Shown here: positions 1-13,300 of the stretch, piece by piece
Layout: the number at the start of each line of letters is the position of its first letter
Numbering within the stretch: position 1 is the stretch's first letter
Assembly (NCBI GenBank): GCA_951213105.1
Contig: OX578144.1
Location: forward strand, 86,565,015 to 86,629,014
Source of the DNA: Amaurobius ferox
Lineage: Eukaryota; Arthropoda; Arachnida; Araneae; Amaurobiidae
Direction of reading: 5' to 3'
DNA length: 64,000 nucleotides
Made by a program: the position numbers and the translations under genes
The notes under the pieces: generated by a model
Database searches by the model: none
What the model was told of the DNA's origin: nothing
Seen by the model: the letters and a program-made list of their open reading frames with translations, nothing else

Positions 1-1440
1 ATTGATTTCTCATCGTCCTCATGTAAACTCGATAGCAAAACAAAACATTTTTTTAGGAATATAAGACTCCGACATAAAATTTTTCTGAACCCAAAAAGCT
101 GACGGCACTTCCGGCTCTTTTAGTGAACTCTTTGGGAATCTGACGCCTATTTTTTTCTAATTCTTTCAACTTAATTTAGATTGCTGCTTTTCATTTGTTT
201 CAGCAATTCGATACTGTTGAACCAGTTGTCTTCTGTTATATTTCGCCCTGGTCCATAAATCGGTTGCACATAATGCACATCCAATAATCCATAAGTCTAA
301 ACATAATATTTGATTGTTTGTTCCTTATATGATAACTTCCTTCAAGCTGCGATCCAGCGTAAATTTATAAATTGTATAAATAAAATATCTGACTTATCAC
401 CAAATATATCGCCAAATGGGATTACAGAGATATTGAATTTCTACTTATCCTATATGTTTGAATTTAGATGACTTTACTCTGTAGTCGCATCATGTCAATC
501 TGCAAAAAATTTAGATAGCCTTATAAAACACCTCTTATGAAAAAACCTCGTAAGTAAAAAACACATTGCAAAAACAGCCGTCAACAAAAGTAGCTCTATC
601 TGTATTGACCGCCATGAGATCAAGTCTAGATCATTGTGCCTGTACGGAAATTATTAAATTTATGTTTCCAGTTTACGAGAATGTTTGGTAGGCTGCATAA
701 TCTAGGGGGACAGCATTTCAATAATCATTTCCATGGCCATTCTGCCTCTTTTGAGACCCTGATTAAGCAGTCGGTAATTCCATGCCTTTTTCTAGGATAA
801 ATGCAGGTCGACAAAAGTTCTCGTAAAATGTGAGAACCAAAATTTTACATTTTCCCCATGCACTTTTAAAGACCTAGACCTAGACCTGACATTTTTCATG
901 GCGGTTATTAAAGATATTGCTAACTTTGTTGGTCCCTAGTTTTTGCAGATATCGTCTTGCAAAGTGTTTCCTACTTTTTTAATTTGCGTTTCCAATTTTT
1001 TTTACATCAGCCATTTTTAGTGTTTTATAACGATTTATTTCCGTATATTAGGTTAACATGAGATTTTCAACAAGTTATTTTTAACGAAAATTTCTTTAGT
1101 TTAATATTTTTTAAATACTAGTGGCTCCTCCTAACCTAATCTAGGACTAACTGCAATCGCAAACCGCTGGAAGTTCTTCACACATTTTACTAAATCTGAT
1201 GAATTAACAATTATTGATAGCCATTGATAAATCACTGCAATTATTATAACCATGATTGCGGAGCAATATCTCTAGTAGTTTTAACATCTTATTTACCGTA
1301 TTAAACGATAACCACAAAGTATATTTACCCTTTTGATGTCATGTTTTTGGGTTCATACTTATTGGAAGATTAAGAACGAAAACATGTCGTGTAACGAGGT
1401 TATAAGTTCATTAAATATCTATACTTTTAATATTTTCAGC
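1..1440. other. AT-rich sequence without a recognised gene
   Basis: I see no long open frame, RNA gene, tandem array or inverted repeat here. All frames are broken by frequent stops. It could be intron, intergenic DNA or very old repeat. Confidence 0.5.
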
Positions 1441-1455
1441 CCTTCCATAGTTTAG

Positions 1456-1650
1456 TACTTGGATAACTTTGTGACGTTTCTGCTAGCAGCAAATCCCAGA
1501 GAGGCCTTCTTGACCCATTACACTACACTGGCAAAGGGAAATTTTATTAATTGTCTAGGGAGATATCGCCCCCAGCTCATTGTTGCTTGCCAACACATGG
1601 CTAACGTCTTTCTTCGCTCGGCGCCAGCAGAATGGGTCTGCACCTCGTGA
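1456..1650 (+). other. GC-richer open stretch, possible exon or gene remnant
   Basis: This short stretch is clearly richer in G and C than its surroundings and is open for about 64 codons. It lacks an ATG at its start: the frame opens after a TAG at 1453-1455, and the first possible start is a TTG. A pyrimidine-rich AG (ttttcag) ends just upstream at about 1439 and resembles a splice acceptor, but the TAG then falls inside the candidate exon in this frame. The predicted peptide is not low-complexity, but I do not recognise a domain. It could be a host-gene exon read in another frame, a terminal exon, or a fragment of a mobile element. Confidence 0.15.
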
Positions 1651-3070
1651 TCGTAGTCGGCAGCTACAGCTTCAAAATATTTTGAGAGAATACATCTTCC
1701 AGCAATGACAGCGCATGTTCAGCAAAAAAGGCTGATTTGTCTGATTACTTACGTAATAAAAAGAGTTCAAATGTGTTTAGGAAGTCTTAAAACGTATTTA
1801 TCTTCACAGTCGAATATATTGTAGACAGCAATACTTTCAATATATAATAGTTTTAGAAAGTAGTAAAATTGTATGCGCTATGATCCCCAGAAGTTAATGT
1901 AATGATCGAGTTAGTAGTCTCTTTTCATTATTTGTCGCATCTACCAGTCCTTTTTTCAAGTTTAAACCAATTTTTAACAGGAGTAGGCTAAATATCTATC
2001 CCCATAAGTACATCACCTGTTCCCGTAGTGCAAGAAAAAATTCCAGATTTTTCTGGTTATTCTTGTTTGTCGCAAGGAGGACTGGTTAGGCACTAATCCC
2101 TTCCTCTTGGGGTTTATCCATCAGGTGAGGATTAGCAAGATTTGTGTATGCACAGCAGTGTTGCCTCAGGGTTTGCTTTACTAATTGATTGAAGAAGGCT
2201 GAAAACTGATTTTTTTTATATACAAAGAGATATATATAATTGACAAAATTCCGGACTTTGAATGTACAGGCGTATATGAAATATGCTAGCTGTGAAATAA
2301 TTCAAATTTAAATCTTAATTAACAAATAATTATTAAATTAGAAGTATAAGAAATTAGTTTCAATGATTGAGAATCCTAATGAAAAAGAGCATATAAAGTT
2401 TTAGAATTTGAATATGAAATTAAATAATTTATAATACAGGAAAACAATGCAATCAAAGTAACATCTTGAAATCACCAAAACGTATCTCCATAGATTTGCG
2501 TTTTATTATTGTGTGTATCAAGAAGATAAAGGGTAACTCATTGACATGGTATAAATTTTGTATCGCCTTGTTCATCTAGAAAATGTGTAAAAAATTTGCG
2601 TAGTGAAGTTTAATATTCTACTCCTTTTTAAATTTTGTACAACAATGGTTATTATTTTTTTATTATTCGTATTTTTATTATTATTGTTTAAAAATGGGCA
2701 TTTCGCTCTCTTACAGTTAATTTCAATAATTGATATTGTGACTCTACAAATATGCGTGTAATTTCACATTTGTATTCCAAATTCCATGTTTCATTCCATT
2801 GTAGTTTTCGAGTAAAATGGACAACAAAATTCAGGCAAATGTTGACTTTGCTTCGTTAAGAATGAAGAATTGATTTTGATTCGCTAATCCACAATTAATT
2901 AATGTTTAGCTCAAAATTATATATCTGTCTTTCACATTTACTCGTTCATATTATTCTATATGTAGAACTTTATAACTGCACTTTTTACCGCCTATTCACA
3001 ATGCAATATCAGAAAATTAGTTTTTGTTTCATACAAAGAGGAAATTATACTTAATCACAAATTTATTTGA
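1651..3070. other. AT-rich sequence without a recognised gene
   Basis: No open frame of note and no clear repeat structure. Short homopolymer and (TTA)n-like stretches occur around 2640-2690. Confidence 0.5.
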
Positions 3071-3071
3071 C

Positions 3072-4130
3072 ACTAGCAGCATACCCGTTCTTCGTACGGA
3101 GTATATAATATAAAGAAACTTGAAATTCATAATCATGCCCAAATTCTTATAGTATACTAAATGACATGTTTAATCAAAATATTCTGTTAAAATATTTAAT
3201 ATAATGCTCCTAAAAAGAAGTTTAAGAATCTCTGTTCTCGCTATATAAAATTATCTTCATGGACATATCTGAAGAATAAAACATCTTGGACCCCTTATGT
3301 AAGCAAATATAAAAAAAAATATGGAATTGAATCAATATATGCAAAATAAAAGCGTTAAAATTGTATGGGACCCGTACTAATTATATACGCGAATATTAGA
3401 AAATATAACCTGTATTAGTAGATTACATGTATAAATTGAAAATACCAATAAACCCGTAATCTTTAAATCTGAAGACAGTCATTTATTCCAATATATGTCA
3501 AAATTAAAGTGCTAAAATTATATGGGAAGATATACACGTACTACTTATAATGTCCGATTATTAGTAGAAGATTAGTAGAAGATTAGTAGAAGATGAGTCT
3601 CAAATGTTTTTTGGTAAAATACAACAGACGACGTAATAAATTGAATATATAATTAATCCCCGTAATCTTCCTACCAGAAGACTGTACTTGATTCCAATAT
3701 ATATGCCAATATATGTCAAAATATATGCCAATATACCTGTACTACTTATATTCTCGTAGGTTAGAAGATATACCCGTGCATTCCTAGAAGATTACTCGTA
3801 CAACGTACAATATGCGTGTGTCAGCAATTTTTGCCGCAATAAAACAATGGCGTAATAACTTAAAAATATCAATAATCCCTGAATCAATAATTCCGGAAAA
3901 TATCAATAATAATAATGTTTAAACCTGAAGAGTATAATTGATATTATCCAGTCCAAAATGAAATGGCAATGACATTTATTTTATATACATATCTTCATTA
4001 TTCAAATCGGAAAGGATTTAATAAAAATCGTCTGCCGCATAAACACATTGGATTTAAATCCGTTGCTAAGCGACATGATATCATTTGCTTCAAATAAATT
4101 GGTAGCAAAATATCGTCTAAATAGTTATAT
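3072..4130 (+). repeat. Interspersed repeat family A, copy 1
   Basis: Begins with a segment (ctagcagcatacccgttc) that recurs with small changes at 5035. Both copies continue through shared landmarks: a conserved TTCGTACGGAGT, repeated 'agaagattaccc' motifs, and 'acctgaaga..gtaattgatattatccag'. At 3553-3593 a 14-bp unit (attagtagaagatt-like) is reiterated three times. Non-coding. The opening resembles the ends of common arthropod interspersed repeats, but I cannot assign a superfamily. Confidence 0.5.
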
Positions 4131-4650
4131 TTCTATGGAACATTTGGCGACAGTTTCGTCAAATTAGCGACATTATAAAAAATCGCCAAATTTATCGCCA
4201 AGTGGGACTGTAGAACTGACAGTTCCACTTTGCGACAAATTGACGAAATATAATCGCAATACTATCCCCTAACAAAAAACAATTAATATCATTTATGTAG
4301 CGCAATTTTATCAATTTTAAGATATTTTTATAGATTTGAAAACATTTTTATCAATGTGGTGACATTTTAAAAATTCGCTAAATGTATTACTAAGTAGGAT
4401 GATTGGTCTGACAGATAAATGCTAACCAAACATCATTTCAGTGCTCTCTTCTAACAAAACAAAAAAAAATTTCATTGATATGTAGAAGACCCAAGCCACA
4501 CGACCAACCCGAAGGTTTATGGCAGCTGTTTGTGTGTCGTTTATATCAATTTGGCGACATTTCCGTCAATTTGGCAAAGTTTAAGAAAAGTTGTCAAATT
4601 AGCGATATCCCTCCAAATTCGCAGCTTTGAATTTGCAGATCTGAATGAAA
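4130..4650. repeat. Region rich in TTGGCGA/TCGCCAA motifs
   Basis: The words ggcgaca, tcgccaa and 'aaattggcgacat' recur many times over about 500 bp. The same vocabulary fills the arms of the foldback elements at 33.7-33.8, 35.6, 61.4-61.5 and 63.1-63.2 kb. This is probably a decayed relative of those subterminal sequences. The 77-codon open frame at 4530-4763 is not recognised and is probably fortuitous. Confidence 0.4.
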
Positions 4651-4679
4651 CATTCTTATCCCGTTTCAATATACTAAAT

Positions 4680-5034
4680 GAAAACACTACAATTGTATTA
4701 GAAGATATACCCGCTCTACTCTTTTTCTGTTTCAACAATCGGCTATATGAATTTATTGGCTAAACACAATATATGAGTTTAGTAGCTAAATACAATATAA
4801 GCTTGAAAACTCTTTGCCAAAATAAATGAAATTGATGTACGCAGTCAGCAATTAATATAATTAAAAGAAAAATCAAACCGTCCATTCATAAGATATACTT
4901 TTATATCCATTTATCCATTTATTTATTATTTAAATCGAAAAAAAAATAATAAAAACATTAACAAACACATTTAATTTAATTGCGATGCCGAGCAACATGA
5001 TATATCCTCCTAAAATGTTAAAATTTATTAACCA
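4680..5034 (+). repeat. Interspersed repeat family A, partial copy 2
   Basis: Contains the family A segment with 'aaaagaaaaatcaaaccgtc' and 'ttttatatccatttat', which matches 5705-5760 in copy 3. It stops where copy 3 starts at 5035. 5'-truncated or degenerate. Confidence 0.4.
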
Positions 5035-6430
5035 CTAACAGCACACCCGTTATTCGTACGGAGTGTATAATTTAAAGAAACTTAAAGTTCGCAATCATGT
5101 GCAAATTCTGTTAAAATATTAAATTTATTGCTCCTAAAGAGAAGTTTAAGAATATATGTTCTCACTATGCAAAATTATCTTCACGATCAGATCTGAAGAA
5201 TAAAACATCCTGCCCCCTTTTGTAAGCAAATTTACAGAAGAAAAAATAGGAATTGAATGAATATATGCAACCCCGTACTAATTATATTGTCGCAGATCAG
5301 AAAATATGCCAATGTGTTAGTAGAAGATTACCCGTATTACAATATGCGTCTCAAAAATATTTGCCAAAATAAAAGAGATGACGTAATAAATTGAAAACAT
5401 CAATAATATCCGTACTCTTTATACCAGAAGGTCGTAATTGATTCCAATATATGCCAATATATATCAAAACATATGTCAATATACCTGTACTACTTATATT
5501 CTCGTAGATTAAAAGATATACACGTGTATTTGTAGAAGATTCGTACAACATACAATATATGAGTTTAAACAATTTGGCATAATAAAATAATTGCATAATA
5601 ACTTGAAAATATCAATAATCCTTGAATCAATAATCCCCGAAAATATAAATAATAATAATTTTTAAACCTGAAGACCGTAATTGATATTATCCAGTCAAAA
5701 ATGCTATAAGAAAAATCAAATCGTTCTTTTCTAAAATATATTTTTATATCCATTTATTTATTATTCAAACCGAAAAAATAATTATTAAAATTAACAGACA
5801 GATTTAATTTAATTGCGTTTCTGAGTAACATGATATAAGATAGAATCTTATAACATGTTAAATATGTCATGTCTTATAACATAAACTGCGAAATTAAATA
5901 ACGATTTTGATTTCTCTATACTTCTCATTGTTCCGTAAAAGCTTGCTTTAAATAAACCATGAACCATGGAGATAGATTTCCCCTTTAAATCATGTTTCAA
6001 ACAATTCAAGTTTTCAGAAAGTGACTAATTAACGCAAAAAATCTCCCATCAAACTCAGAGATTAAATTTTAATTCACTTTCAAACGATTTTCAAGCTTTT
6101 CGTTTGGATAAACCACGGAGTTAGGAAGTAGAACTCCTAGGAAAAAGTTCAGTTTTTCATTAATATCTCAACAACCCCAGGTTTTAGAAACTCGAAACTT
6201 AGACAAAATTTATGGGGGGATATTTCAAGGCTATTCACCAAATTTCATTAAATTCGGTTCAGCCGTTTTTCCGTGATGATGAGACGAACGAAAATTTCGT
6301 TTTTTACTAATATCTCGAGAACCACTGGTCGTAGAAACTCAAAACACGGATATAATTTTAAGTGGGGCTATTTCTGGGCTACCCACAAAATTTCATCAAA
6401 TTCGGTTCAGCCGTTCTCCCGTGATGGTGT

Positions 6431-6476
<46 letters not shown>

Positions 6477-6490
6477 TTTTCATTTTTATT
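5035..6490 (+). repeat. Interspersed repeat family A, copy 3 with complete tail
   Basis: The most complete family A copy. It starts with 'actaacagcacacccgtt' and ends with a (CAGA)n tract followed by 'tttatttatatagat'. Towards its end a module of about 145 bp is duplicated in tandem (roughly 6140-6290 and 6291-6430). Each half carries an 'aatatctcgagaacc'-type and an 'aaattcggttcagccgtt'-type segment. That second word is also found in other arthropod repeats and in the other repeat families of this window. No coding potential was seen; the 74-codon frame at 6273 is read through the microsatellite. Confidence 0.5.
6437..6476 (+). repeat. (CAGA)n microsatellite
   Basis: About ten perfect CAGA units at the 3' end of the family A copy, directly after the 'gttctcccgtgatggtgtgac' segment. 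Confidence 0.9.
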
Positions 6491-7378
6491 TATATAGATA
6501 AACTCGTTACATATAAACTATAGAATTCCCCCGAAAGCTTTATCGAATGTTTCTTATAATACTGTTATTATTATTTTTTTTAATTTTCTTCAACGGTTTT
6601 CAACATGTATACATATTCCGCAAGGAAAATTCTAAAAATATGCAAACCTACACTTATAAAATATCCACATACACGTATATCGAACACGTCTAAATATAGA
6701 ATATTTTCCCTGCCCAGTCACCACAGCATTTTAATTCTATTACTTATGGGCGACGACTTAAGCCCCGTACGAACGTGACTGTAGCATTATCTGTCTATGG
6801 AAATGTGGCTTAGTATATTGACATAAAAATTGGAAGCCAAATCTTCTTTATGTTCGGGACGCCGCAGAACAGGATTATGCTTGTTACTGGCAAATATTGA
6901 ACCAAGGATTATTCTTCGATGATGCACATCTGCGCGCGTGATGTTGTTCTATTTTTCTCGGTATCATTTTTTTGGCGAGAATCACAGTTAACCGGATGAA
7001 ATGATTCTAGGATTTCATCAAGTTTGACAGTGTCATTGTTATTTGTGAATTTTTAAAGTACTTAAAAATAATAACGAAGTCTGTAACCAGTAAAATTATA
7101 TTTTGATTACATTTTCTTCTTCAAAAAATTCAATTGCATTTGGTAAATTTGTTTAAAATTGCATCTGATCTCAATTATTTATTCGAACGCATTAAGTACT
7201 GTATGCATGTTACTGAACTTATCTTTTCTATTCGTTTATCTAAGTACACATATAGGTTTTTAACAAGACTGATAAATAATAAAATCACCACTTAAATTGT
7301 TGCACAAATTAAGTGTTTAAAACAGACGGTCGTTTCGTAAAAGCTTGATAGTCTTCTTTTACTCTTTCAATAAGTAAA
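6491..7378. other. Unassigned AT-rich sequence
   Basis: No open frame, tandem array or clear inverted repeat. The 3' part (about 7300-7378) leads into the next repeat. Confidence 0.4.
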
Positions 7379-7984
7379 AATCTGGTGTGGGCAACACACG
7401 AATTTCCCTGCAGACTTATATCTACATTCTTTATATTTTAATTAAATTTAATTCACTTTTAATTCCATTTCCGTTCTCATTTGGTAACTGGATTTATTTT
7501 TAAAGATGGCATAGAGAAAATACGAAAAACTAAAATATCTCGAGAACGGCTTATCCTAGTGTAATGGGGTTACTCTTATTCTTTTTTTACCGAATTTTGT
7601 GAAAATCGGTCCATTAGTTTTTCAGCTAGAGTTGATACAGGCTTTAGTCGACCATTTCACAAAACAAGGCGGGTTCTTTTGTCCCGAATTGTTCCCAAAA
7701 CTAATCAGCACCAAATTCGCCCACAAGTGGCTTACCTACCACATTTTATGATATTCGGTTAATTAGTTGTTTAGGTAGAGTGGTTACAAAATCTGCACAG
7801 ACAGACTGACAGACACACAGACAGACAGACACACAGACGCACACACAGATGTCACGCTAAAAATAATTTTTTCGTATTCTAGAGGTCTCGAAAGGCATAG
7901 TTCCGTCGAAAACTCGAGTTGCGATTTTCGGTATGATTCCAATACTTTCCCTATACATTACCATGTATTGCAGGGAAAGTAAAA
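7379..7984 (+). mobile_element. Repeat family B, single arm (copy B1)
   Basis: Starts 'tctggtgtgggcaacacacg' and ends 'gtattgcagggaaagtaaaa'. The same ends and interior recur at 30646-31470, 31471-32235 and, inverted, 32250-33412. Order of landmarks: end motif, 'ttcgttctcatttggtaactgg', 'ctcgagaacgg', 'aaattcggt..attag', a (CAGA)/(CA) microsatellite at 7799-7849, 'gtcacgctaaaaa', 'tcgaaaactcgagttgcg', then 'gattccaatactttcc'. Non-coding. This copy lacks the second, inverted arm seen at 31.5-33.4 kb, so it is a half element. Confidence 0.6.
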
Positions 7985-9417
7985 AAAAAAGAGCTTAACA
8001 AGAAATGAAAATCACATACCACCAAATATGCTAAATTATCGAACTGCGAAATCGTTTGTGTAAACGCCACCTAGTGGTACAAATAATTAACTGCAATAAA
8101 AAACCAAAATATGGATACGAAGTATGGGGCAGAAAAACAAAGAGAGATAAACTAATTAATCATGGCTATGCCATATTACGGAGAATTATGATGTCATATA
8201 CAAATCCCTAACACACTGTTTGAAAATTCTGTTGATAAGAAAAGTTATGAAATTATGGTTATCTAAAACTGCGAGCACTTTTTGTTAATGGTAGCACAAG
8301 CAATTTCGATAGCTTGTTGTTTTTATTTAGTGTTAAGCTATGTTCTTTTGTCATTTGCACTGAAGTAAACAAAGGATTTCTGAAACAATAATTTAATATT
8401 AGTTGATATTTATTTTATGCTTTATCTACTAATTTTTTCTTACCTCTTATCCTTTATTGGAATTCTTGCAATTTTTTTTATTATTTCTTTATCGCTTTTT
8501 CGCAAAAGCTAGTTTAAAAATATATACATTTCCAATACTATATATTGCTTGAACCGAAATGTAATTTCTTCTGTGTACTCACCACACCTTTTAATTATAT
8601 TGTTCAAGGAAGCAAACATAAGCGTACGTAAAAACAGCCTTTCTGGCTCAGATAATGCAATTTAATGCATTTGAAACTTAATGTCAAATCTGAAGTTCAA
8701 TGAATTGCAAATTGAACCATGCTTGTTATAGGCAAATACTGATCAGAATATTATTTAGAGATGGTTTTTGCGCACGTTTGGTTTCATGAATTTCATATTA
8801 TCGTTCTTTTTTTTTGACAAGAAACATGATGAACTGGAGAAAATATATTTTTTGTACTTATCATGCGGATTTCTCCATGCTATATTTTTTTAGAAGTATG
8901 TATAACGCTTTTGGAATATGTAGCGAATGTCATATCACATTTTCCTGATATTAATTCTACCGAAGATTTTTGAAATTTTTCTATTTGTTTTCTTTTCTAT
9001 AATGGTTAATCTTCTCTGACTTTTATTCGAACAAATTATATTTAGACAAATGTGCGCCATTATTGGAGAACATTCGACAAAAAATTGTATTATAGAAAAT
9101 ATATTAATGTGTCACACTTTCATCGTGAACTTACTGTAGACATTTCATACCTTGAATTATGTGCCCAACATTTCCCATAGTAATATATTCTGAGAACCAA
9201 TATTCAGAGAAAGATTAATTTAGAAATGTTAATTTACAAAACAATCTAATGTAATTATTATTCGGTAATTACGGTTTTGCGTGGTTGGTGAGTTTTGACT
9301 AAAAGCATGTTAGTTATTCTAGTATGATCAAATGGACCTGGTTTACTGGTAATTTGTTATACTGGCATTTGTAGAACTATTATTTGATAAAAAAAGAACT
9401 GAAGTGTGGCTCAACTC
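7985..9417. other. Unassigned AT-rich sequence
   Basis: I see no coding region, RNA gene or tandem repeat in this stretch. Confidence 0.45.
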
Positions 9418-10345
9418 GACTTTCTCATACCATAATTTATTATTTTTTTCAAATTTTACAAGAAAAATTTTTAAAAATTGGTATCGTAGAAACAAATTAT
9501 TTCAACTGTAGGATGTTACCCCTCACTTTAAAGCCTTAAAAATGTTTCAATTGATACTATTCTTGACAATGTACCCCCCGGGGGTAACTTGAACTCAATG
9601 GGGTGGGGGATTCATTCGTTACTAATTCCCCCGTGGTGAAGGAGCGCCTACACACCACGTCCACAAGCCCCCCCCCCCCTCCAGAGTATTCCATGGCGAA
9701 GGGGAGAAGAATTGCAGATCACTTTTATTGAGACGATCCGTAGGCGGAAATCTGACTTGGCCTCGACAAGACAATATCCATGCCCGCTGGCGGGATTCGA
9801 ACCTGCAAACCTGCAATCCAGCGATCAGACGGAAACGCATGCCTCTGACCTCTCGACCACCGGATCGGCGGGGTGGGTGGGGGGTGGGGTAATGACGTCA
9901 TAAACAAAAAAATTGCATCGCTGCTAATCTTTACAACAATGATGTTAACTATTAAATCTCGTGATCATTGAGCCATAAATAAACCCTTTATAGCATGATT
10001 ATGTCATTTTTTTCCTGTGCTGCAATGTGAAGAAAATATAAAACTTCGAATAAATTTCGAAGCTTGAAAAAAAATTAAATAAAAAAAAATTCTATCTAGC
10101 TCTAGGTCTTTTGATAACAAAGCCAAATATAATGTTTCGTGAAAATCCATTAAAATTTGTGACTGCTATCGTATACAAAAGAAATTAACCTCATACATCA
10201 GACAGGCAGACAGACATCATCCCAAAAATAGTTTAAACGTCTTTAGGAGATCTTAAAGCATATATTGGCATTAGAATCTTGAAATCGAAAATTTCGTGAA
10301 AACAATACTTTCTCCATACTGCGTATGAGAAGGTTATTAATCGGG
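9418..10345 (+). mobile_element. Repeat family E, copy 1 (interrupted by a SINE)
   Basis: The right part (about 9885-10340) matches 19785-20200 in order: 'aatgacgtca', 'aatctcgtgatcattga.cca', 'gaaaatccatta', a short CAGACAGACA tract, 'cccaaaaa', 'atcgaaaatttcg' and 'aaaac.atactttctc'. The outer borders contain short inverted 'ctttctcatac'/'gtatgagaag' words (about 9420 and 10322), suggesting a TIR-type non-autonomous element. The layout (target-like word, CAGA tract, 'catc.c..aaaaa', 'atcgaaa..tcg', 'aatacttt') parallels families B and C. Boundaries are approximate. Confidence 0.4.
9595..9890 (-). mobile_element. tRNA-headed SINE or tRNA-derived insertion
   Basis: On the minus strand there is a clear pol III box A (tggtcgagaggtcagaggc, about 9842-9860) and a perfect box B (ggttcgaatcc, about 9792-9803), about 50 bp apart. 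This is the internal promoter of a tRNA-related retroposon. The body continues towards 9640 and includes an unusual 12-base C-run (9668-9680 on plus). GC content is far above the surroundings. It sits inside a family E repeat. No good flanking direct repeat was found, so the limits are estimates. Confidence 0.55.
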
Positions 10346-12165
10346 AACTAGACTTTGGTTAGAATTAGAGATACTTTAATCGAGTGTTGATCAACAGTTT
10401 AGTTATATTTTTAGACTGTACCTCTTAAATTGGGTTTTGGCTAATCAAATTTGCAATTAGTTTCAGTTTGCAAGACGGAGCTATAATATTTTAAATTTCA
10501 AATACTAAGATCACAAAAATAAAGATAAAAACCTGTAAATAAATATTTTTCGTTAGTAACAGTATAATAATTTTATAATTTTATCGGTGTTTCGAAGGTC
10601 AATATGGTTTTAAAAAAAAGTTTTCTTTTGGAATATAAGGGAGAGAGCAGTCACTACATAAAATGCAAGAAAATATTTTGAACAAGATAACGATAACCAG
10701 CTAAACGTTATAGCAGAAGAACAAAATTCTTTAACGAAAACATTTTAATATTTTTCTGATAGAAGTACGTACTTAGAATTCAGAATCCAGTTTCCTAACC
10801 AAAAATAATAATTAACCAAAGATTCTAGAGAGCATGAAAATGAATGACACGAAAAGCTGAAGATTGCAAGAAATCACTCCAAACATTATGATGAATTGTG
10901 GATACGCAATATTATTACTCATAGTTGCATTTAGTACAATTAAAGTAAAACCTTGCTTTCGGAAAATAAATTAGCTACTTTCCTCAGGAAAAAGAAAAAA
11001 TGGAGGGCATAGAAGTAAAGGAAACAACCAGTTTCAAACATTAATTTGGTCCCCTAAACTACAATAAGTAAATCGACGAGAAAGAAAATACAGAAAAACA
11101 TCGATTTCGAAAGCTAATTAGTAAATTGCATCGACACAGAAAATCAGGAAAAAATAAATAATTGGAATTCAATTGATTACGGAAGACATTTAGAAAACTT
11201 TGACATGAAAAATTGATAATCACAGATAATTAAAACAAGTAGTTTTGGAAACGGACTATGAACTGGAAGTTACAGCTTTGAGAAGCGCAAGCTAAATTTT
11301 CTGTGAAATTTGAAGGCAGCTACATTGCGTTATTGAATTCATTAATTTGCACAGAAATTCACGTAATTATCATTTACTGCAAGTTCTTTGCTACTATGGT
11401 AGATATAGGCTATCCCATGCTGACGAGTGCAGAATTGGAGCGATACCAGTCCATGGATGCTGTTCTCTGCAATTTGAGCGTATTCGGAATAAATTAATTA
11501 CCCTCCTACATAAAAATAAAGCCTGATCAATAGCAATTGAAAGAATCCAACCAATTTCTTCACAAAACAAGCTAAATTCATCAAGAAAATAATGAGTAAT
11601 TAACTATTATTAAAAATTAATAATACTTACTTTCCTCGATTTATTACTATGTTTTTAATGATAATTATCTCTATTACCTGTGTTACAAATAAAATATGTT
11701 TATTTTCAGATTATGTACGATAACATTTTGAGCGATTTTTTTATGTTAATCTATAAATATGCAATACAAATTATAAAACTTTAAAAATCCAAATTTAAGG
11801 ATTTGCTTGTCGAAAGACATCACCATTTTATTGAGCTAAAATAATAATTAAATTAACTAACATATAGTAGATGTACCATCTTGTTAAATTCGTACATAAC
11901 TATCTTAAATCTATGAGCATATAGTTTTAGCCCGTTCGTACTTCGCCTTTGATGAAACTAATGCATTCAGCATTCAAACAATCGATCTGTTATTGCATAG
12001 CTTTAGTCATTACGATAAATACCTTCATGAGTTGAGCAACATTCGGATACTTAAGTCATTAGGATATTGTTCTGGGCATGTTAATCTATTAAGATGGGGA
12101 ATAATTTCCAGTAAACACCCGATTGGACCAAGTACAGAAGGATAGAAAGATGAAATTAACTATTA
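10346..12165. other. Unassigned AT-rich sequence
   Basis: No recognised gene. The 64-codon open frame at 11303-11497 has no recognisable domain and ordinary composition, and I do not call it a gene. Confidence 0.4.
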
Positions 12166-12700
12166 TTTTGATAAATTACCCTGTAATATTATAGGTAACC
12201 ATTTTGGTAAAGCGGTGGCAAGTGTTTTGACACGTCAAGTAAAGTGTCAAGTAAATCATTAGATTGCAATATAAAATACTGTTTTCATAGTGTGAAACTC
12301 TTAACACTGGTCTGTAAATCAACAATTCTTTTGATAAACTAATGATGCCATATTATATACAACTGGATCCTTCTGGTAAATCGGTGGCACGTACTTTATC
12401 GTGTCAAATAAATCATTAGATTACAATATAAAATATGATTTTTATAGTGTGAAAATCTAACACGGGTCTGGAAATCCACTATATTTTTGATAACTCACAG
12501 TGCAATATTATAGATAACTGGACCTTCTGGTAAATCGGTGGCAGGTGCTTTGAGACATCAAGTAAAATGTCAAGTAAATCATTAGATTACAATATAAAAT
12601 ATGGTTTCTATAGTGTGAAAATTTGACACTGATCTGGGAATACATTATTCTTTTGATAAATTACATTTTTCTATCATTCTAGTACAGTATGAAATAAGAT
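12166..12700 (+). repeat. Tandem repeat of about 160 bp, about three units
   Basis: Units begin with 'ttttgataaa..a' at about 12166, 12329, 12484 and 12651 (spacing 155-167 bp). Each carries 'ggtaaa(g/t)cggtggca', 'aagtaaatcattagatta', 'tatagtgtgaaaa' and 'taacac..gtctg'. Units differ by substitutions and small gaps, so the array is old. Non-coding. Confidence 0.75.
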
Positions 12701-13300
12701 TTTTAATAGTGTGGAAATCTAACGCTGCTCTGGTTGAAACATCAATGAATTAAGATTATGAATGAATTTAATGAATGATTGTGATCGCGTCATATACGAA
12801 AGATACTATACAAGGTGTTCTTAATAAGTTTATACCTAACCCGAACCAGCCCATGTCCAAAATCTACCTCACATGAAAATATTGTGATGCGTGATTTATA
12901 TTTATTGAAGGCGATGAGGAAAGATTTCATTAAGATCTATAGTGGAAAAAGGTGCAATGGATTTTAGATTCGCGTCAAACCAAATCTTAATGTTAAAAAT
13001 AAATTTATGAAGGAATTTCATAAAGTAGTAATTGGTGTTTATTCCTTATTTTCGATAAAACTATTAAGTATTTTAATACTGTTTTACTCATTTATTTCAT
13101 AGTGTAATACGGATTTTCAAAGAAATAGGAACTGACATCTTCAAAACCGAGAGCTGAAACTTAATAAAATCTTCATATCCCTCTAAATTTGATGCTAGAT
13201 GTATATAATTATGTATATGACCTCTATCTATAGACAATCTGGAAAAATGGAAATTGCAGGGGAAAATTAAATTTTTAATCGGGAATGGCATCTCTAGAAT
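12701..13300. other. Unassigned sequence between two tandem arrays
   Basis: AT-rich, with no gene or clear repeat. The 64-codon minus-strand frame at 13097-13291 lies at the border of the next array and is probably fortuitous. Confidence 0.4.
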
